Source: Streptomyces sp. BR123
GTDB taxonomy: Bacteria > Actinomycetota > Actinomycetes > Streptomycetales > Streptomycetaceae
DNA: 57,793 bases
NCBI RefSeq assembly: GCF_013401435.1
Contig: NZ_JACBGN010000010.1
Location: forward strand, 1 to 57,793
Direction of reading: 5' to 3'
Shown: piece by piece, positions 37,395 to 45,106 of the stretch
Numbering within the stretch: position 1 is the stretch's first letter
How the letters are laid out: the number at the start of each line of letters is the position of its first letter
Program-made: the position numbers and the translations under genes
The notes under the pieces: generated by a model
Told to the model about the DNA's origin: nothing
Seen by the model: only the letters and a program-made list of their open reading frames with translations
Databases searched by the model: none

Positions 37395-37429
37395 GGTCAA
37401 GTCCGGCTTTGTCACACCCGGACTTGACC
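37395..37429. promoter_or_regulatory. 12-bp inverted repeat between divergent xis and regulator genes
   Basis: Perfect arms GGTCAAGTCCGG (37395-37406) and CCGGACTTGACC (37418-37429), 11-base spacer. The right arm contains the -35 element of the rightward promoter, so a bound protein would block it. Confidence 0.75.
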
Positions 37430-37452
37430 GCGGTGTGTCACCTGCTTACGGT
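37424..37452 (+). promoter_or_regulatory. promoter of the regulator/integrase operon
   Basis: TTGACC (37424-37429), 17-base spacer, TACGGT (37447-37452), then 6 bases to the ATG at 37459. The transcript should begin at or next to the start codon. Confidence 0.7.
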
Positions 37453-37458
37453 GCAGCT

Positions 37459-38022
37459 ATGAACTCGACACCTCAGCCACCGGATGCCGAGCCGCGAACC
37501 GGTGTGACGGTCATCAAGCGCATGGGTGCATGGGAGGTGGCCATGCATTGGCCCGCGGGCACTGGCGGAACGGTAGGTCCGCGAGAGATCCACGTCGTTC
37601 CTGCGGACGACGCTGACCCGCAGGAGATCGCACGCGGTATCTCCAGCACTGTTCTTCGGCGGATCAACACCACGCCGAGTGAGGACTTCGCCGCGATGCG
37701 GTCACTGGCGGAGGCTGCCGACCTGGAAATCCGCGAGCTTGGCGAGCGGCTGGCTTCCCTCCCGGGCGGCCTCACGGATGAGCGGCTGGCGGTGCTGTCT
37801 GCCCTCTACGTGCACTTCGTCGATGCGGGAGAGCGCGCCCCGGCGCAGCGTCTGGCGGTGGGATTCGACTTGAATCCGGCCACTGTGAAGGGGCACCTGC
37901 GCGCCGCGCGGCAGCGGGGCTTCCTGACCAAGGTCGAAGGCAAGGCGGGCGGGCAGCTCACGGACAAGGCAGAGCAGACACTCAGGGGGATGAAGCGTGG
38001 CGCAGGTACTGAAGAAGTGTGA
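37459..38022 (+). CDS. element-encoded winged-helix regulator
   Basis: 187 residues. The N-terminal half is beta-rich ('GVTVIKRMGAWEVAMHW'). The C-terminal half holds a winged helix ('LAVLSALYVHFVDAGERAPAQRLAVGFDLNPATVKGHLRAARQRGFLTK'). No ribosome site; its own promoter places the mRNA start at the ATG. Its 3' end overlaps the integrase start by 26 bases, so the pair is one operon and it may regulate integration. Divergent from xis across a 12-bp inverted repeat. Confidence 0.8.
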   Translation: MNSTPQPPDAEPRTGVTVIKRMGAWEVAMHWPAGTGGTVGPREIHVVPADDADPQEIARGISSTVLRRINTTPSEDFAAMRSLAEAADLEIRELGERLASLPGGLTDERLAVLSALYVHFVDAGERAPAQRLAVGFDLNPATVKGHLRAARQRGFLTKVEGKAGGQLTDKAEQTLRGMKRGAGTEEV

Positions 38023-39177
38023 CTGCCGGAACAAGACCCGGTGCGCGCACCTGTGGACCGTCCGGTACCGCGAGCCCGGAGGACGGGGCGGGCGTCAGCG
38101 GGAGAAGTCGTTTCCCATGAAAAAGGAAGCTGAGAGCTTCGGCGTCAAGGCGGAGACAAGCGGGCCGGGGTCTACATCGACCACCAGCTTGGGCAGATCT
38201 CCATGCGCAAGTGGGCGGAAGAGTGGCTGTCGCAGCACCAGGTGAACGAGTCGACCCGACGGAACTACCAGAGCTTCATCTCGAACCACCTGCTTCCCGC
38301 GCTGGGTGCACGCACCCTTGCCAGCGTCACCGTCCCGGACGTGAAGAAGCTCCAAACCGCCATGGTAAACGGTGGGTTGGCGGCGTCGACGGTCAACGAC
38401 CGCATGAACATCCTGCGCGCCATGATGGCGACGGCCGTCAAGGAACGCCGCATACCTGAGAGCCCGTGCGACGGGGTGCCGCCGATCAAGACGGCGGGTG
38501 CGGCTGTCGACCCGGACGAGATACCGACGCTGGCGGAGGTGTACGGCGTATCCGCCGCCATGTCCGATCAGTACCGGCTGACCGTGTGGCTCCAGGCGGG
38601 CGCTGGGCTGCGTATCAGCGAGGCTCTGGGGCTGACCTCCGACTGCCAGCGAGAGGGCTTCCTGCGGCTGCGCAGGCAGATCAGCGCCAAGGCGAACCAG
38701 GGCGACTGCGTGACGCGGTTCGTGCCGCTCAAGCACCGCACGGCTGACGAATACCGGGGCGTGCCCACACCGAAGTTCCTTGACCAGGAGATCGGCAACC
38801 ACCTCAAGCGCTGGGGCACGGTCGAGGTCGACGGCGTAGAGGCGCTGTTCGCGCCGCGCGAGCGGGGCAAGGGGAAGATGCCCACGGCCTCGACGTACGG
38901 CTACCACTGGCGGAAGGCGTGCACGGCGGCAGGCGTGGTCACCCCGGACGGGAAGCCGAAGTACACCCCGCACTCGCTGCGCCACTTCTTCGCCTCGACG
39001 GCCCTCGCGAACGGCGTTCCGATCCACGAAGTGAGCCGCTGGCTCGGTCACCGGAACATCAAGACCACCGTCGACACGTACGGACACCTCGTGCCGGAGG
39101 CATGGGACCGGTGCCGGGACGTGATGCAGCAGGCGCTTCGGCCGTCGCCGGTACGCGCCGTTGCCGTGGCGGCATGA
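37997..39177 (+). pseudogene. int: tyrosine-recombinase integrase, frameshifted
   Basis: The N-terminus is in the GTG 37997 frame (MAQVLKKCDCRNKTRCAHLWTVRYREPG..., a cysteine-rich arm-binding head). Near 38152 one base is missing, and the protein continues in the other frame as DKRAGVYIDHQLGQISMRKWAEEWLS. Downstream the core-binding domain and catalytic domain are intact, with R ('AGLRISEALGL'), H-x-x-R ('HSLRHFF'), H ('LGHRNI') and the nucleophile Y ('VDTYGHL'). Translation from the internal ATG 38203 would give 324 residues without the arm-binding domain. Either a decayed gene, a sequencing indel, or programmed frameshifting. Confidence 0.85.
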
Positions 39178-39198
39178 CGTGCTGACTCGGCGACACGG

Positions 39199-39217
39199 TG
39201 CTGACTTGGTGCTGACC
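39199..39217 (+). repeat. right copy of the 19-bp direct repeat of element 1
   Basis: Identical to 31700-31718. Lies 22 bases after the integrase stop and 63 bases before the attachment core, a usual position for arm sites. Confidence 0.75.
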
Positions 39218-39279
39218 CTGCGCCCCTTCGAGGAGAAGAAACCCTTGGGAATACTGGGAAGGAAGGGATCCCATGAACG

Positions 39280-39293
39280 TTCCGCTTCAACGT
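39280..39293 (+). other. attachment core copy 2 (junction of elements 1 and 2)
   Basis: TTCCGCTTCAACGT followed in frame by CTGA, so the FRFNV-stop reading of the ychF end is preserved. Confidence 0.85.
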
Positions 39294-39464
39294 CTGATAC
39301 GTCCGGTGAAAGGCCGTCTGACCTGCGACGGAGCGGGTTGGGCGGCCTTTGCGGTCCGCACAGAGTCCGCAGCGTGCTGGATGAGTCCGGCACGCGGGGG
39401 AGCGGCTACGCCGCTTCGCCGACCTGTGGCTGGGCATCGGCGGACCGATCCGCGTACGCCTACC

Positions 39465-39788
39465 GTGAACTCAGCGCCGGCGGTGGTCTTCCGGATCATC
39501 GGCGAGGACCCGCCGACGCTGCTGGTGGGCGAGGCCGACACCATCTTCGGCCCGAAGGCCGGCGACAAGGAGGACCTGCGTGGCCTGCTGAACGCCGGAC
39601 ACCAGCGCAACCGCCCCGCCTGGCGGATATCCGGCCCTGAGCACAAGCCGACCGCGTTTCCCGACCTTCGCCATGGCCGCGCTGGCAGGCATCGGCGCCT
39701 GCCGGACACGATCATGGACCGCGCCGTCGTGCTCCGCATGCAGAAGCGCAAGCCCGGCGAAAGGTCACGCAGACGGCGGTCGGCGTGA
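39465..39788 (+). pseudogene. DUF3631-type ATPase fragment
   Basis: Reads VNSAPAVVFRIIGEDPPTLLVGEADTIFGPKAGDKEDLRGLLNAGHQR, close to the 'PTLLLDEVDTIFG...EDLRALLNAGHRR' Walker B region of DUF3631 proteins. The next conserved piece (FPTFAMAALAGIG) is in another frame (39655-39700), and the frame then returns for LPDTIMDRAVVLRMQKRKPGE. Two compensating indels and missing ends mark it as a pseudogene. Intact relatives are replication proteins of integrative elements. Confidence 0.65.
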
Positions 39789-39955
39789 TCAGCGCCGCCG
39801 CCCACCAGCCCGGTCAGAAGTTCGCCGGATTCGCCGGGGACGCCGCCCTCGCCGTCGCCCTGGGCAGGGCGGGGACCCGGCAGCCACCTACTCCCAGCTC
39901 GCCAAGCGCCTCGACCACCACATCGACCTGCGGACCCGCGAAAGAGGATCGGGCC

Positions 39956-40475
39956 ATGAAGGAGAGTCCCCTGGTCGAGCTGCTTGAGACCGAGTATGGA
40001 CGCGTCTGGGACCGCTTCTACGACGAGTTCAAGTTCCAGCCGAGTACGAGTCCTTTCAAGTGGCCAGCCATCAAGGAGCCCGTCGCATCGGATTACCTGG
40101 AGCCTTCCCGCGCTTGACGACGACCCTGAATACGAGCGTTTGGACCGCCTGGTCGAGGTGGTCGAGTAGGGGCTGACTTCCTGCATTGGCCCGAGCGGCA
40201 CACTGCTCGCGCTCGACTGGCAGCACACGTCGTATCGCTTCGCACCGCAGGGCGTCGGTGGCCCGGGGCAGCCGGCATGGCCTTTGAGTCCTTACCCCGA
40301 CGGGGATTACTACATCTACCTCTCGGAAGACTTCCGCATAGGCAGTTTTGGGCACCCCTGGGAATAGTCCCTCTGTCTGTTCGGTCAGGAATTCCTCGAC
40401 GCCGCATCCGCGGAGGTAGAGAAGCTTCTCGGCCAGCCGATCCGCAGGTCCGGCAGGGCAGTCGGCACCGCCTGA
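39956..40475 (+). pseudogene. DUF2716 gene, multiply broken
   Basis: Three frames in succession give one DUF2716-like protein: MKESPLVELLETEYGRVWDRFYDEFKF from ATG 39956, then WSLPALDDDPEYERLDRLVEVVE, then GTLLALDWQHTSYRF ... PLSPYPDGDYYIYLSEDFRIGSFGHPWE. A stop (TAG near 40366) interrupts the last part before SLCLFGQEFLDAASAEVEKLLGQPIRR. At least two frameshifts and one nonsense change. Confidence 0.8.
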
Positions 40476-40526
40476 ATTGGATCCGACTCCAAAGGCACCC
40501 AGGTAGTCAGACCCAACAATGCACCC

Positions 40527-40559
40527 TGATGCCCTCGCCGCCCGTAGCAGCGAGGGCAT
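40527..40559. terminator. hairpin terminator in element 2
   Basis: GATGCCCTCGC / GCGAGGGCATC (within 40527-40559) between the converging remains of DUF2716 and HAD genes. Confidence 0.7.
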
Positions 40560-40565
40560 CAGTCG

Positions 40566-40915
40566 TCAGGCAGCTCGGACTGTGGGTAACTGCGCGACCC
40601 ACTTCGTCACCTCGGTCAGGTGGTCGGGCTGCAGCCGGAAGTGTGGGTCGGGCTGCACGAGGAAGGTCGCCGTTCCGTGGGCGGTGCGCTCCTCCGCCCA
40701 GGCGTGGTCGAGGCCGGTGAAGTCGTCGTCGATCCAGACGGCGGGGGGCGTCGCCCAGCCAGGCGTCGACGTGGTAACGCTTCCACAGGTAGCCGTTGAG
40801 GTGGCTGGTGGTGATCTGCGGACGCGGGAGATCGACGTACGGCAGGGTTGGAAGGCCGAGGAGCGGGCCGATGAGGGTGGTGGCGTCCTGGCGCCAGCTG
40901 GTGCACCAGACCGGG
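40566..40915 (-). pseudogene. HAD-like protein, C-terminal fragment
   Basis: In one frame [29 protein letters not shown] ... [13 protein letters not shown], then, after a shift at a G-run near 40745, [39 protein letters not shown]. This is the C-terminal half of the Streptomyces HAD-domain family with 'WIDDD' as its acidic motif. The N-terminal catalytic aspartates are missing. Confidence 0.7.
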
Positions 40916-41152
40916 TCGCGACGAGGCCGGTCGTCGCCCGAGGGGCTTCGGCCGCCACGCTGCGGGTGCGGGACGGAGAACGCGAGCACCCGGCCGGACG
41001 TGAGGCGCTGGGCAAGGGCCGGGAGCAGGAACTCGGGGGCGACGAGGCCGACGGCTCGGAGCAGATCGCGTCGAACTGCTCGTCGGAGGCGTGCAGTAGG
41101 CCAGGGCGTGGCCGGTGACGAAGGTGAGGTTGATGGCGTACGCGGACTTCAC
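40916..41152 (-). pseudogene. class I methyltransferase fragment
   Basis: Pieces read [22 protein letters not shown] and, in another frame, [39 protein letters not shown]. These match the middle of SAM-dependent methyltransferases (the strand after the SAM loop, then the 'LLPALAxRL.[11 protein letters not shown]' segment). It runs directly into the HAD fragment, so a deletion has joined two genes. Confidence 0.6.
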
Positions 41153-41173
41153 GTAGCCGAAGTCAGGCGGCTG

Positions 41174-41803
41174 CTACGGCCGGGTCCAGCCGTTGGCGAA
41201 GTCGCAGTGGAGGTCCGTCCAGCGACGCAGCTCGGCGGGGGTATGGCTGGGGTAGCCGAGGCGTCTCACGCCCTCGCCCCAGTGGTCCCAGAGGCCAGCG
41301 GGCTGCGTGAAGCGGGTGGCGTGGTGGGTGCCGAGGCGGGCGTCGAGGTGGAGGAGGGCGCCGAGGGCGTCGGGCTGGTCGTAGTGGAGGTCGGTGCGGG
41401 GGAGGTAGCGGTCGAGGTAGGCGGTGAGGATCTCGGCGTCCGCGTGCGTGCCGAAGCGGGCGAGGGCGAAGCAGTAGGCGCCGCCGGAGTAGCAGACCTC
41501 GCTGGCGAGGAGCAGGTCGCCGATGCGCTCGCGGAACGATTCGCGGCGGTCGACGCCGATGAGCCAGGCGGCGGTGAGGCGCGAGCGCCATTCGTAGGCG
41601 AGGAGGGCTTCCAGTTCGGCGTCGGTGATGGTGGCGGCGTCGCGGATCAGGTGGCGGGCGAACCGTTTGGCGTGTCGCCACCCCGGCCGCAGGACGCGTG
41701 CGCTGTTCAGTTCGAGGTAGCGCGGGTGGTCCGAGTCCTTCCTCGTTACGTAGCGCTCGATCACGTAGCCGTAGCCGGTCTCCTCGGGGTGCTGGGATGG
41801 CAT
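41174..41803 (-). CDS. DUF6000 family protein
   Basis: 209 residues, intact. 'ALLAYEWRSRLTAAWLIGVDRRESFRERIGDLLLASEVCYSGGAYCFALARFGTHADAEILTAYLDRYLP' is the DUF6000 core, a helical-repeat-like fold of unknown role. ATG start. Third gene of a minus-strand operon with a CPCC protein gene and a broken gene. The family is scattered in Streptomyces accessory DNA. Confidence 0.82.
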   Translation of the reverse strand: MPSQHPEETGYGYVIERYVTRKDSDHPRYLELNSARVLRPGWRHAKRFARHLIRDAATITDAELEALLAYEWRSRLTAAWLIGVDRRESFRERIGDLLLASEVCYSGGAYCFALARFGTHADAEILTAYLDRYLPRTDLHYDQPDALGALLHLDARLGTHHATRFTQPAGLWDHWGEGVRRLGYPSHTPAELRRWTDLHCDFANGWTRP

Positions 41804-41811
41804 CGGTCACC

Positions 41812-42031
41812 TCACCTCTCCGGGTATAGGTCGGTACGGTCGATCCAGGTGGGGGCGACGAAGATGTTGTCGCCGACGGGGGCTTCGGAGGCTTCCAGCA
41901 GGGACCATGTGCGGGACTCTTCGGCGAGGTGCTCCCAGGGCACGGTCAGTCGAGTTCCCAGTCCAGGGCGGTGCCGGCGATGCCGTACTGCCGTCGAGCT
42001 GTTGGACGAGGGCTTCGACGGGGGACGTCAT
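41812..42031 (-). pseudogene. broken short gene in the CPCC-DUF6000 operon
   Basis: From ATG 42031 the frame reads MTSPVEALVQQLDGS and then loses protein character. The conserved-looking continuation (QYGIAGTALDWELD, then VPWEHLAEESRTWSLLEASEAPVGDNIFVAPTWIDRTDLYPER, ending at 41812) lies in other frames. Its ATG overlaps the stop of the upstream gene (ATGA). Original size about 75 residues; function unknown. Confidence 0.6.
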
Positions 42032-42417
42032 GGCGTTGCCGGGTGGTCGCGGCGCCAGAAGGTGGGGAGCCACCAGCAGAGCACCGATCGGTCATCAGGC
42101 CACGGGGCGCAGTCCTCGGCTTCCCAGTCCTCGAAGGAGTCGCGCGTCAGGTCGATGGGGCGCCAGGCGGGGTCGAGCGGCTCGTCGTCGGCCGGAGGGC
42201 GGACGTACTGTCGGACGCGCTGCTTGCAGGCACCGAAGTCCTGATAGTTGAGCTGGGCCTCGATCAGGGAGACCTTGTTCGCCCCGCCTGCCATGGCCGG
42301 CCAGCGGAATTGGATTCCGTCGTCCTCCCAGAAGCAGATGGGGCAGATCTCGTACGAGCCGGGCATCTCGCCCAGCACGCGGTGCCCGCAGCACGGGCAG
42401 GGGTAGGAGTCGCTCAC
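42028..42417 (-). CDS. CPCC family cysteine-rich protein
   Basis: About 129 residues. The opening 'SDSYPCPCCGHRVLGEMPGSYEICPICFWEDDGIQFRWP' is the CPCC family zinc-binding signature with two CxxC pairs. GTG at 42417 chosen to begin directly before this motif; the frame runs further upstream without homology. First gene of a small operon; CPCC proteins are common near contact-dependent toxin immunity loci, so an immunity role is possible but unproven. Confidence 0.85.
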   Translation of the reverse strand: MSDSYPCPCCGHRVLGEMPGSYEICPICFWEDDGIQFRWPAMAGGANKVSLIEAQLNYQDFGACKQRVRQYVRPPADDEPLDPAWRPIDLTRDSFEDWEAEDCAPWPDDRSVLCWWLPTFWRRDHPATP

Positions 42418-42606
42418 CTGCGCAGTTTCGTTGCAGGTCCCGCCCGTGTGCCATGGATTTCTCTGCCTTGGGACCCCCGGCCGGTCCGCAGCCAGTCCGC
42501 AGGACACCCGTAAACGGCCGTCGGGAGCCAACGTATGCCAACGAGGAAATCCCAGGTCAGGCGCATACAGAGGGCTCCGCCGCAGGTCAGGATCAGGCCG
42601 CAGACA

Positions 42607-42620
42607 TTCCGCTTCAACGT
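42607..42620 (+). other. attachment core copy 3 (right junction, native ychF end)
   Basis: TTCCGCTTCAACGT followed by CTGA. A strong terminator begins about 50 bases later, as expected downstream of a real gene, so this is probably the displaced original 3' end of ychF. Confidence 0.8.
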
Positions 42621-42672
42621 CTGAGCGGATGAAGTATCACCACGTCGCTGACCTGGCAAACACGCAGGTCAG

Positions 42673-42704
42673 AAGGGGTTGGACTCGGTCGGGTCCAACC
42701 CCTT
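42673..42704 (+). terminator. hairpin terminator, probably the original one of ychF
   Basis: Perfect 12-bp arms (42673-42684 / 42693-42704, AAGGGGTTGGAC and its complement) with an 8-base loop, 49 bases after the third copy of the ychF end. Confidence 0.8.
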
Positions 42705-42758
42705 CGTCGTCACCGTGCTGGATCCGTGCCGGATTTCCCGCTGTGGGGTCAGCGGCGA

Positions 42759-42975
42759 TCAGGTCTCGTGAACAGGGGAACGGTGTCCCACGTGGACGGC
42801 CCAGACCACCAGCTCTCCGTTGTCGATCGTGTGGACGACGCGGTGGTCACCGACGCGCAGGCGGCGTCGGGCGGGCTGGACACGAGTGCGGTGGTTTGAG
42901 GCCGAGGGGGTCGGTCTCCAGCTCGGTCAGCTTGGCCGGCCAGTCCTCCGCGAACCGGCCTTGCGCGCGTGGCGG
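42759..42975 (-). pseudogene. RelE/YoeB-type toxin remnant
   Basis: The C-terminal part RRRLRVGDHRVVHTIDNGELVVWAVHVGHRS ends at 42759 and fits the RelE/ParE/YoeB toxin core. The preceding segment FAEDWPAKLTELETDPLGLKPPHS lies in another frame, which stops at a TGA. The N-terminal half is not recognisable, so the toxin is dead. Confidence 0.65.
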
Positions 42976-43109
42976 GCGCATCCGGGCGGGCAGTGCGGGC
43001 ACGGCCTCACGGCAGCGGCACGACGGGCGGGCGGAGAGCCTGCGACCGCGTTCGGGCGCGATACCGGTTCGGGAGCGTTGTCCGGTGTCGGGCGGGGAAG
43101 GGTCCGGGC

Positions 43110-43331
43110 ATGTTCGTAACTGCGCGTGCAGCCCGCAAGGGGCTCCTTCCGCTGATCAAGAAGGTCAACGAGAGCCACGAGGCCATCGAGATCGTCTCCG
43201 AGCACGGCGATGCCGTCCTGCTGTCCGCCGAGGACTACGCGGCGCTCCGTGAAGGCTCGTACCTGGTGCAGCACCACCCGGCGCACGACCGCCGTGTGCT
43301 CATGGCGTACAGGAGTCCCGGCGTGGCGTGA
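43110..43331 (+). CDS. Phd/YefM-type antitoxin, orphan
   Basis: 73 residues: 'TARAARKGLLPLIKKVNESHEAIEIVSEHGDAVLLSAEDYAALREGSYLV' is the DNA-binding and dimerisation part of YefM. The toxin-neutralising C-terminal tail is replaced by HHPAHDRRVLMAYRSPGVA, unlike relatives. ATG with GGGAAGG upstream. No toxin gene follows it; the only toxin-like sequence is the broken one on the opposite strand. Probably a decaying toxin-antitoxin locus. Confidence 0.7.
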   Translation: MFVTARAARKGLLPLIKKVNESHEAIEIVSEHGDAVLLSAEDYAALREGSYLVQHHPAHDRRVLMAYRSPGVA

Positions 43332-43383
43332 GCGCGCGCGCCCGGCGCCCCGGACGGGAGCGTCGGGCGCGCTTCGCGCGTCG

Positions 43384-44370
43384 TCACAGGCCGCGGACTG
43401 CGGCGACGGTGAAGGTGGTCGGGGTGCCCGTGCCGCCCGCGGGGCCGCCCTTGTCGAACTGGGACCGGACCACCAGCGTGCGGCCCGGGGTGTGGGCCAG
43501 AGTCGTCGGGATCTGCAGGGACGGGTCCGTGAGGGTGTGGACCAGGCGGGCGCGGGTCCCGTCCGGGGTCAGGCGCCACCGGGTCAGGGTGTTGGTGGTG
43601 TTGTGGGCCACCCGCAGGCTGCCGTCGGCGGCGAGGTCCAGGCCGTCGGCGTGGACGAGGCCGCCGCCCTGGAGGGTGACGCGCGACAGCGCGCCGGTGC
43701 GCAGGTCGATGCGGTGGAGGTCGCCCGCGATCATGTCCACGGTGAGCAGGTACCGGCCCGCCCGATCCGAGGTGATGCCGTTGAGGCTGAAGGCGCGCCC
43801 CGGGACCGGGGTGAGCCGGCTGCTCAGGTCGTACGCCGGGGTGAGGGTGCCGGAGCCCGCCGTGAGCTCGTGCGGGGTGACCCGGTAGACGACCGCGCGG
43901 ACGCTGTCCGTCAGGTACGCCGTGCCGTCCGGGGTGATGGTGAGGTCGTTGACGAAGCGGGGGCCGGCCCCGGGGACCTCGAAGCGGGCCAGACGGGCGC
44001 CGGTGGCGGTGTCGTAGACGGTGACGCCGGCGGTGGAGTCGGTGACCCACAGGCGGCCGCGGGCGTCGACGCGCAGGCCGTTGGCCGTGCGGCGGCCGTC
44101 GGTTCCGGCGGGCAGGAACACCTCGGCGCCCGCCCGGCCGGGCAGGGCCCGGTAGACGGTGCCGTCCGCGTACGAGCCGACGTAGACCGCACGGGTGCGG
44201 GGGTCCGTGGCGATGCCCTCCGGGTAGACCTTGTCGCCGGGCAGGGTGAAGGCCGTGGTGATCCGGCCGCCGCCGCCGTGCGGTTCCGCCGCCACCGCCG
44301 TCGGTGCCGTGGTCAGGGTGAGCGCTGCCGCCACGGTGAGGACCGAGACGGGCAGGAGCTTCTTCGGCAT
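43384..44370 (-). CDS. secreted SMP-30/gluconolactonase/LRE-like beta-propeller
   Basis: 328 residues with a signal peptide (cleavage after about residue 28, 'TAVAA'). Propeller repeats recur as 'PEGIATDPRTRAVYVGSYADGTVYR', 'NGLRVDARGRLWVTDS' and 'NGITSDRAGRYLLTVD'. The fold binds a divalent metal and hydrolyses lactones in characterised relatives; substrate here unknown. Divergent from a MarR regulator, which may control it. Its leader contains a threefold decamer repeat before the ribosome site (GAAGGAGG). Confidence 0.87.
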   Translation of the reverse strand: MPKKLLPVSVLTVAAALTLTTAPTAVAAEPHGGGGRITTAFTLPGDKVYPEGIATDPRTRAVYVGSYADGTVYRALPGRAGAEVFLPAGTDGRRTANGLRVDARGRLWVTDSTAGVTVYDTATGARLARFEVPGAGPRFVNDLTITPDGTAYLTDSVRAVVYRVTPHELTAGSGTLTPAYDLSSRLTPVPGRAFSLNGITSDRAGRYLLTVDMIAGDLHRIDLRTGALSRVTLQGGGLVHADGLDLAADGSLRVAHNTTNTLTRWRLTPDGTRARLVHTLTDPSLQIPTTLAHTPGRTLVVRSQFDKGGPAGGTGTPTTFTVAAVRGL

Positions 44371-44381
44371 CCGGCTTCCTC

Positions 44382-44411
44382 CTTCTTCTTGCTTCTTCTT
44401 GCTTCTTCTTG
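44382..44411 (-). repeat. three tandem decamers in the leader of the SMP-30-like gene
   Basis: CAAGAAGAAG on the gene strand, three perfect copies, ending just before the GAAGGAGG ribosome site. Slippage could change leader length and translation. Confidence 0.8.
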
Positions 44412-44460
44412 CGGGCTGGGGGCGTTAGGGGTCTTTCAGTGAGGTGAGCAGGAATCTAAG

Positions 44461-44475
44461 TTAGAGTTCTAATAT
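44461..44475. promoter_or_regulatory. candidate MarR operator/promoter
   Basis: TTAGA-GT-TCTAA palindrome (44461-44472) overlapping TAATAT (44470-44475), a possible -10 element for the MarR gene, in an AT-rich island between divergent genes. Confidence 0.55.
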
Positions 44476-44496
44476 TCGCAAGGGGGCTACTATTTG

Positions 44497-44937
44497 GTGA
44501 TGACCTCCATGCCCCCCGAGGAGCGGATCGGCTCGCACGTCAAGCGCGCCGAGCAGGCGCTCCTCGCGGCGAAGAACGCGGCGCTCAAGCCCTCCGCGGT
44601 GACGGTTCCGCAGTACGCGGCCCTGCTCTGGCTCGCCGAGAAGCCGGGGATCTCCGCGGCCGCGCTGGCCCGTCTGTGCGGGGTGACGCCCCCGACCATG
44701 ACCACCGTCCTGAAGAACCTCCAGGAGCGCGGGCTGATCGAGCGCTCCCCGCACGAGTGGCACCGCAACGTCCTGGAGACCCGCCTCACGCAGGAGGGGC
44801 GGGCCGTCATGGAACAGGCCGACGCCGCCGCCGTGGCGGTGGAGCGGGCGCTCGCCGCCGAGTTCTCCGAGGAGGAGCGCGAGCTGCTGGTCCGGCTGCT
44901 GGGGCGGTGCGCGCAGGTGCTCGACGCCCGGAGGTGA
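44497..44937 (+). CDS. MarR family transcriptional regulator
   Basis: About 146 residues with the MarR winged helix ('VTVPQYAALLWLAEKPGISAAALARLCGVTPPTMTTVLKNLQERGLIERSPHEWHRNVLETRLTQEGRAVME') flanked by dimerisation helices. Three overlapping starts (TTG 44494, GTG 44497, ATG 44500) follow AGGGGG; GTG taken as a compromise. Divergent from the secreted SMP-30-like gene, its likely target. Confidence 0.9.
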   Translation: MMTSMPPEERIGSHVKRAEQALLAAKNAALKPSAVTVPQYAALLWLAEKPGISAAALARLCGVTPPTMTTVLKNLQERGLIERSPHEWHRNVLETRLTQEGRAVMEQADAAAVAVERALAAEFSEEERELLVRLLGRCAQVLDARR

Positions 44938-44975
44938 TGCGGGCCCGGAGGTGATCCGGGGTCGGCCGGTTCCCG

Positions 44976-45001
44976 CGAGCCGATATCCGGCTCGTCTTTT
45001 T
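44976..45001 (+). terminator. hairpin terminator after the MarR gene
   Basis: 7-bp arms CGAGCCG / CGGCTCG with an ATATC loop, followed by TCTTTTTG. Confidence 0.75.
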
Positions 45002-45106
45002 GCCGGTTCTTGGAACGGAATGCTGCATTCGCACATCAGAAGCAAGGGGGATGCCCACAGCTTCTGTCCCGCTCGGGGGCAGCCATGACCGTTCGGAGCG
45101 AAGTCC

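Larger units (their letters stand above)
39294..42620 (+). mobile_element. remnant element 2 in the ychF 3' end (3.3 kb)
   Basis: Bounded by core copies 2 and 3. It has no integrase. A fragment of a DUF3631-type ATPase, common in replication modules of actinomycete integrative elements, lies at the left. The rest is four broken cargo genes and one surviving small operon. Probably an older insertion into which element 1 later integrated at its left junction. Confidence 0.65.

Noticed and set aside
34378..42417. Search for a relaxase, FtsK/TraB translocase or complete Rep gene
   Set aside because: Only a small winged-helix gene and a broken DUF3631 fragment were found, so the elements cannot be called self-transmissible from this sequence.
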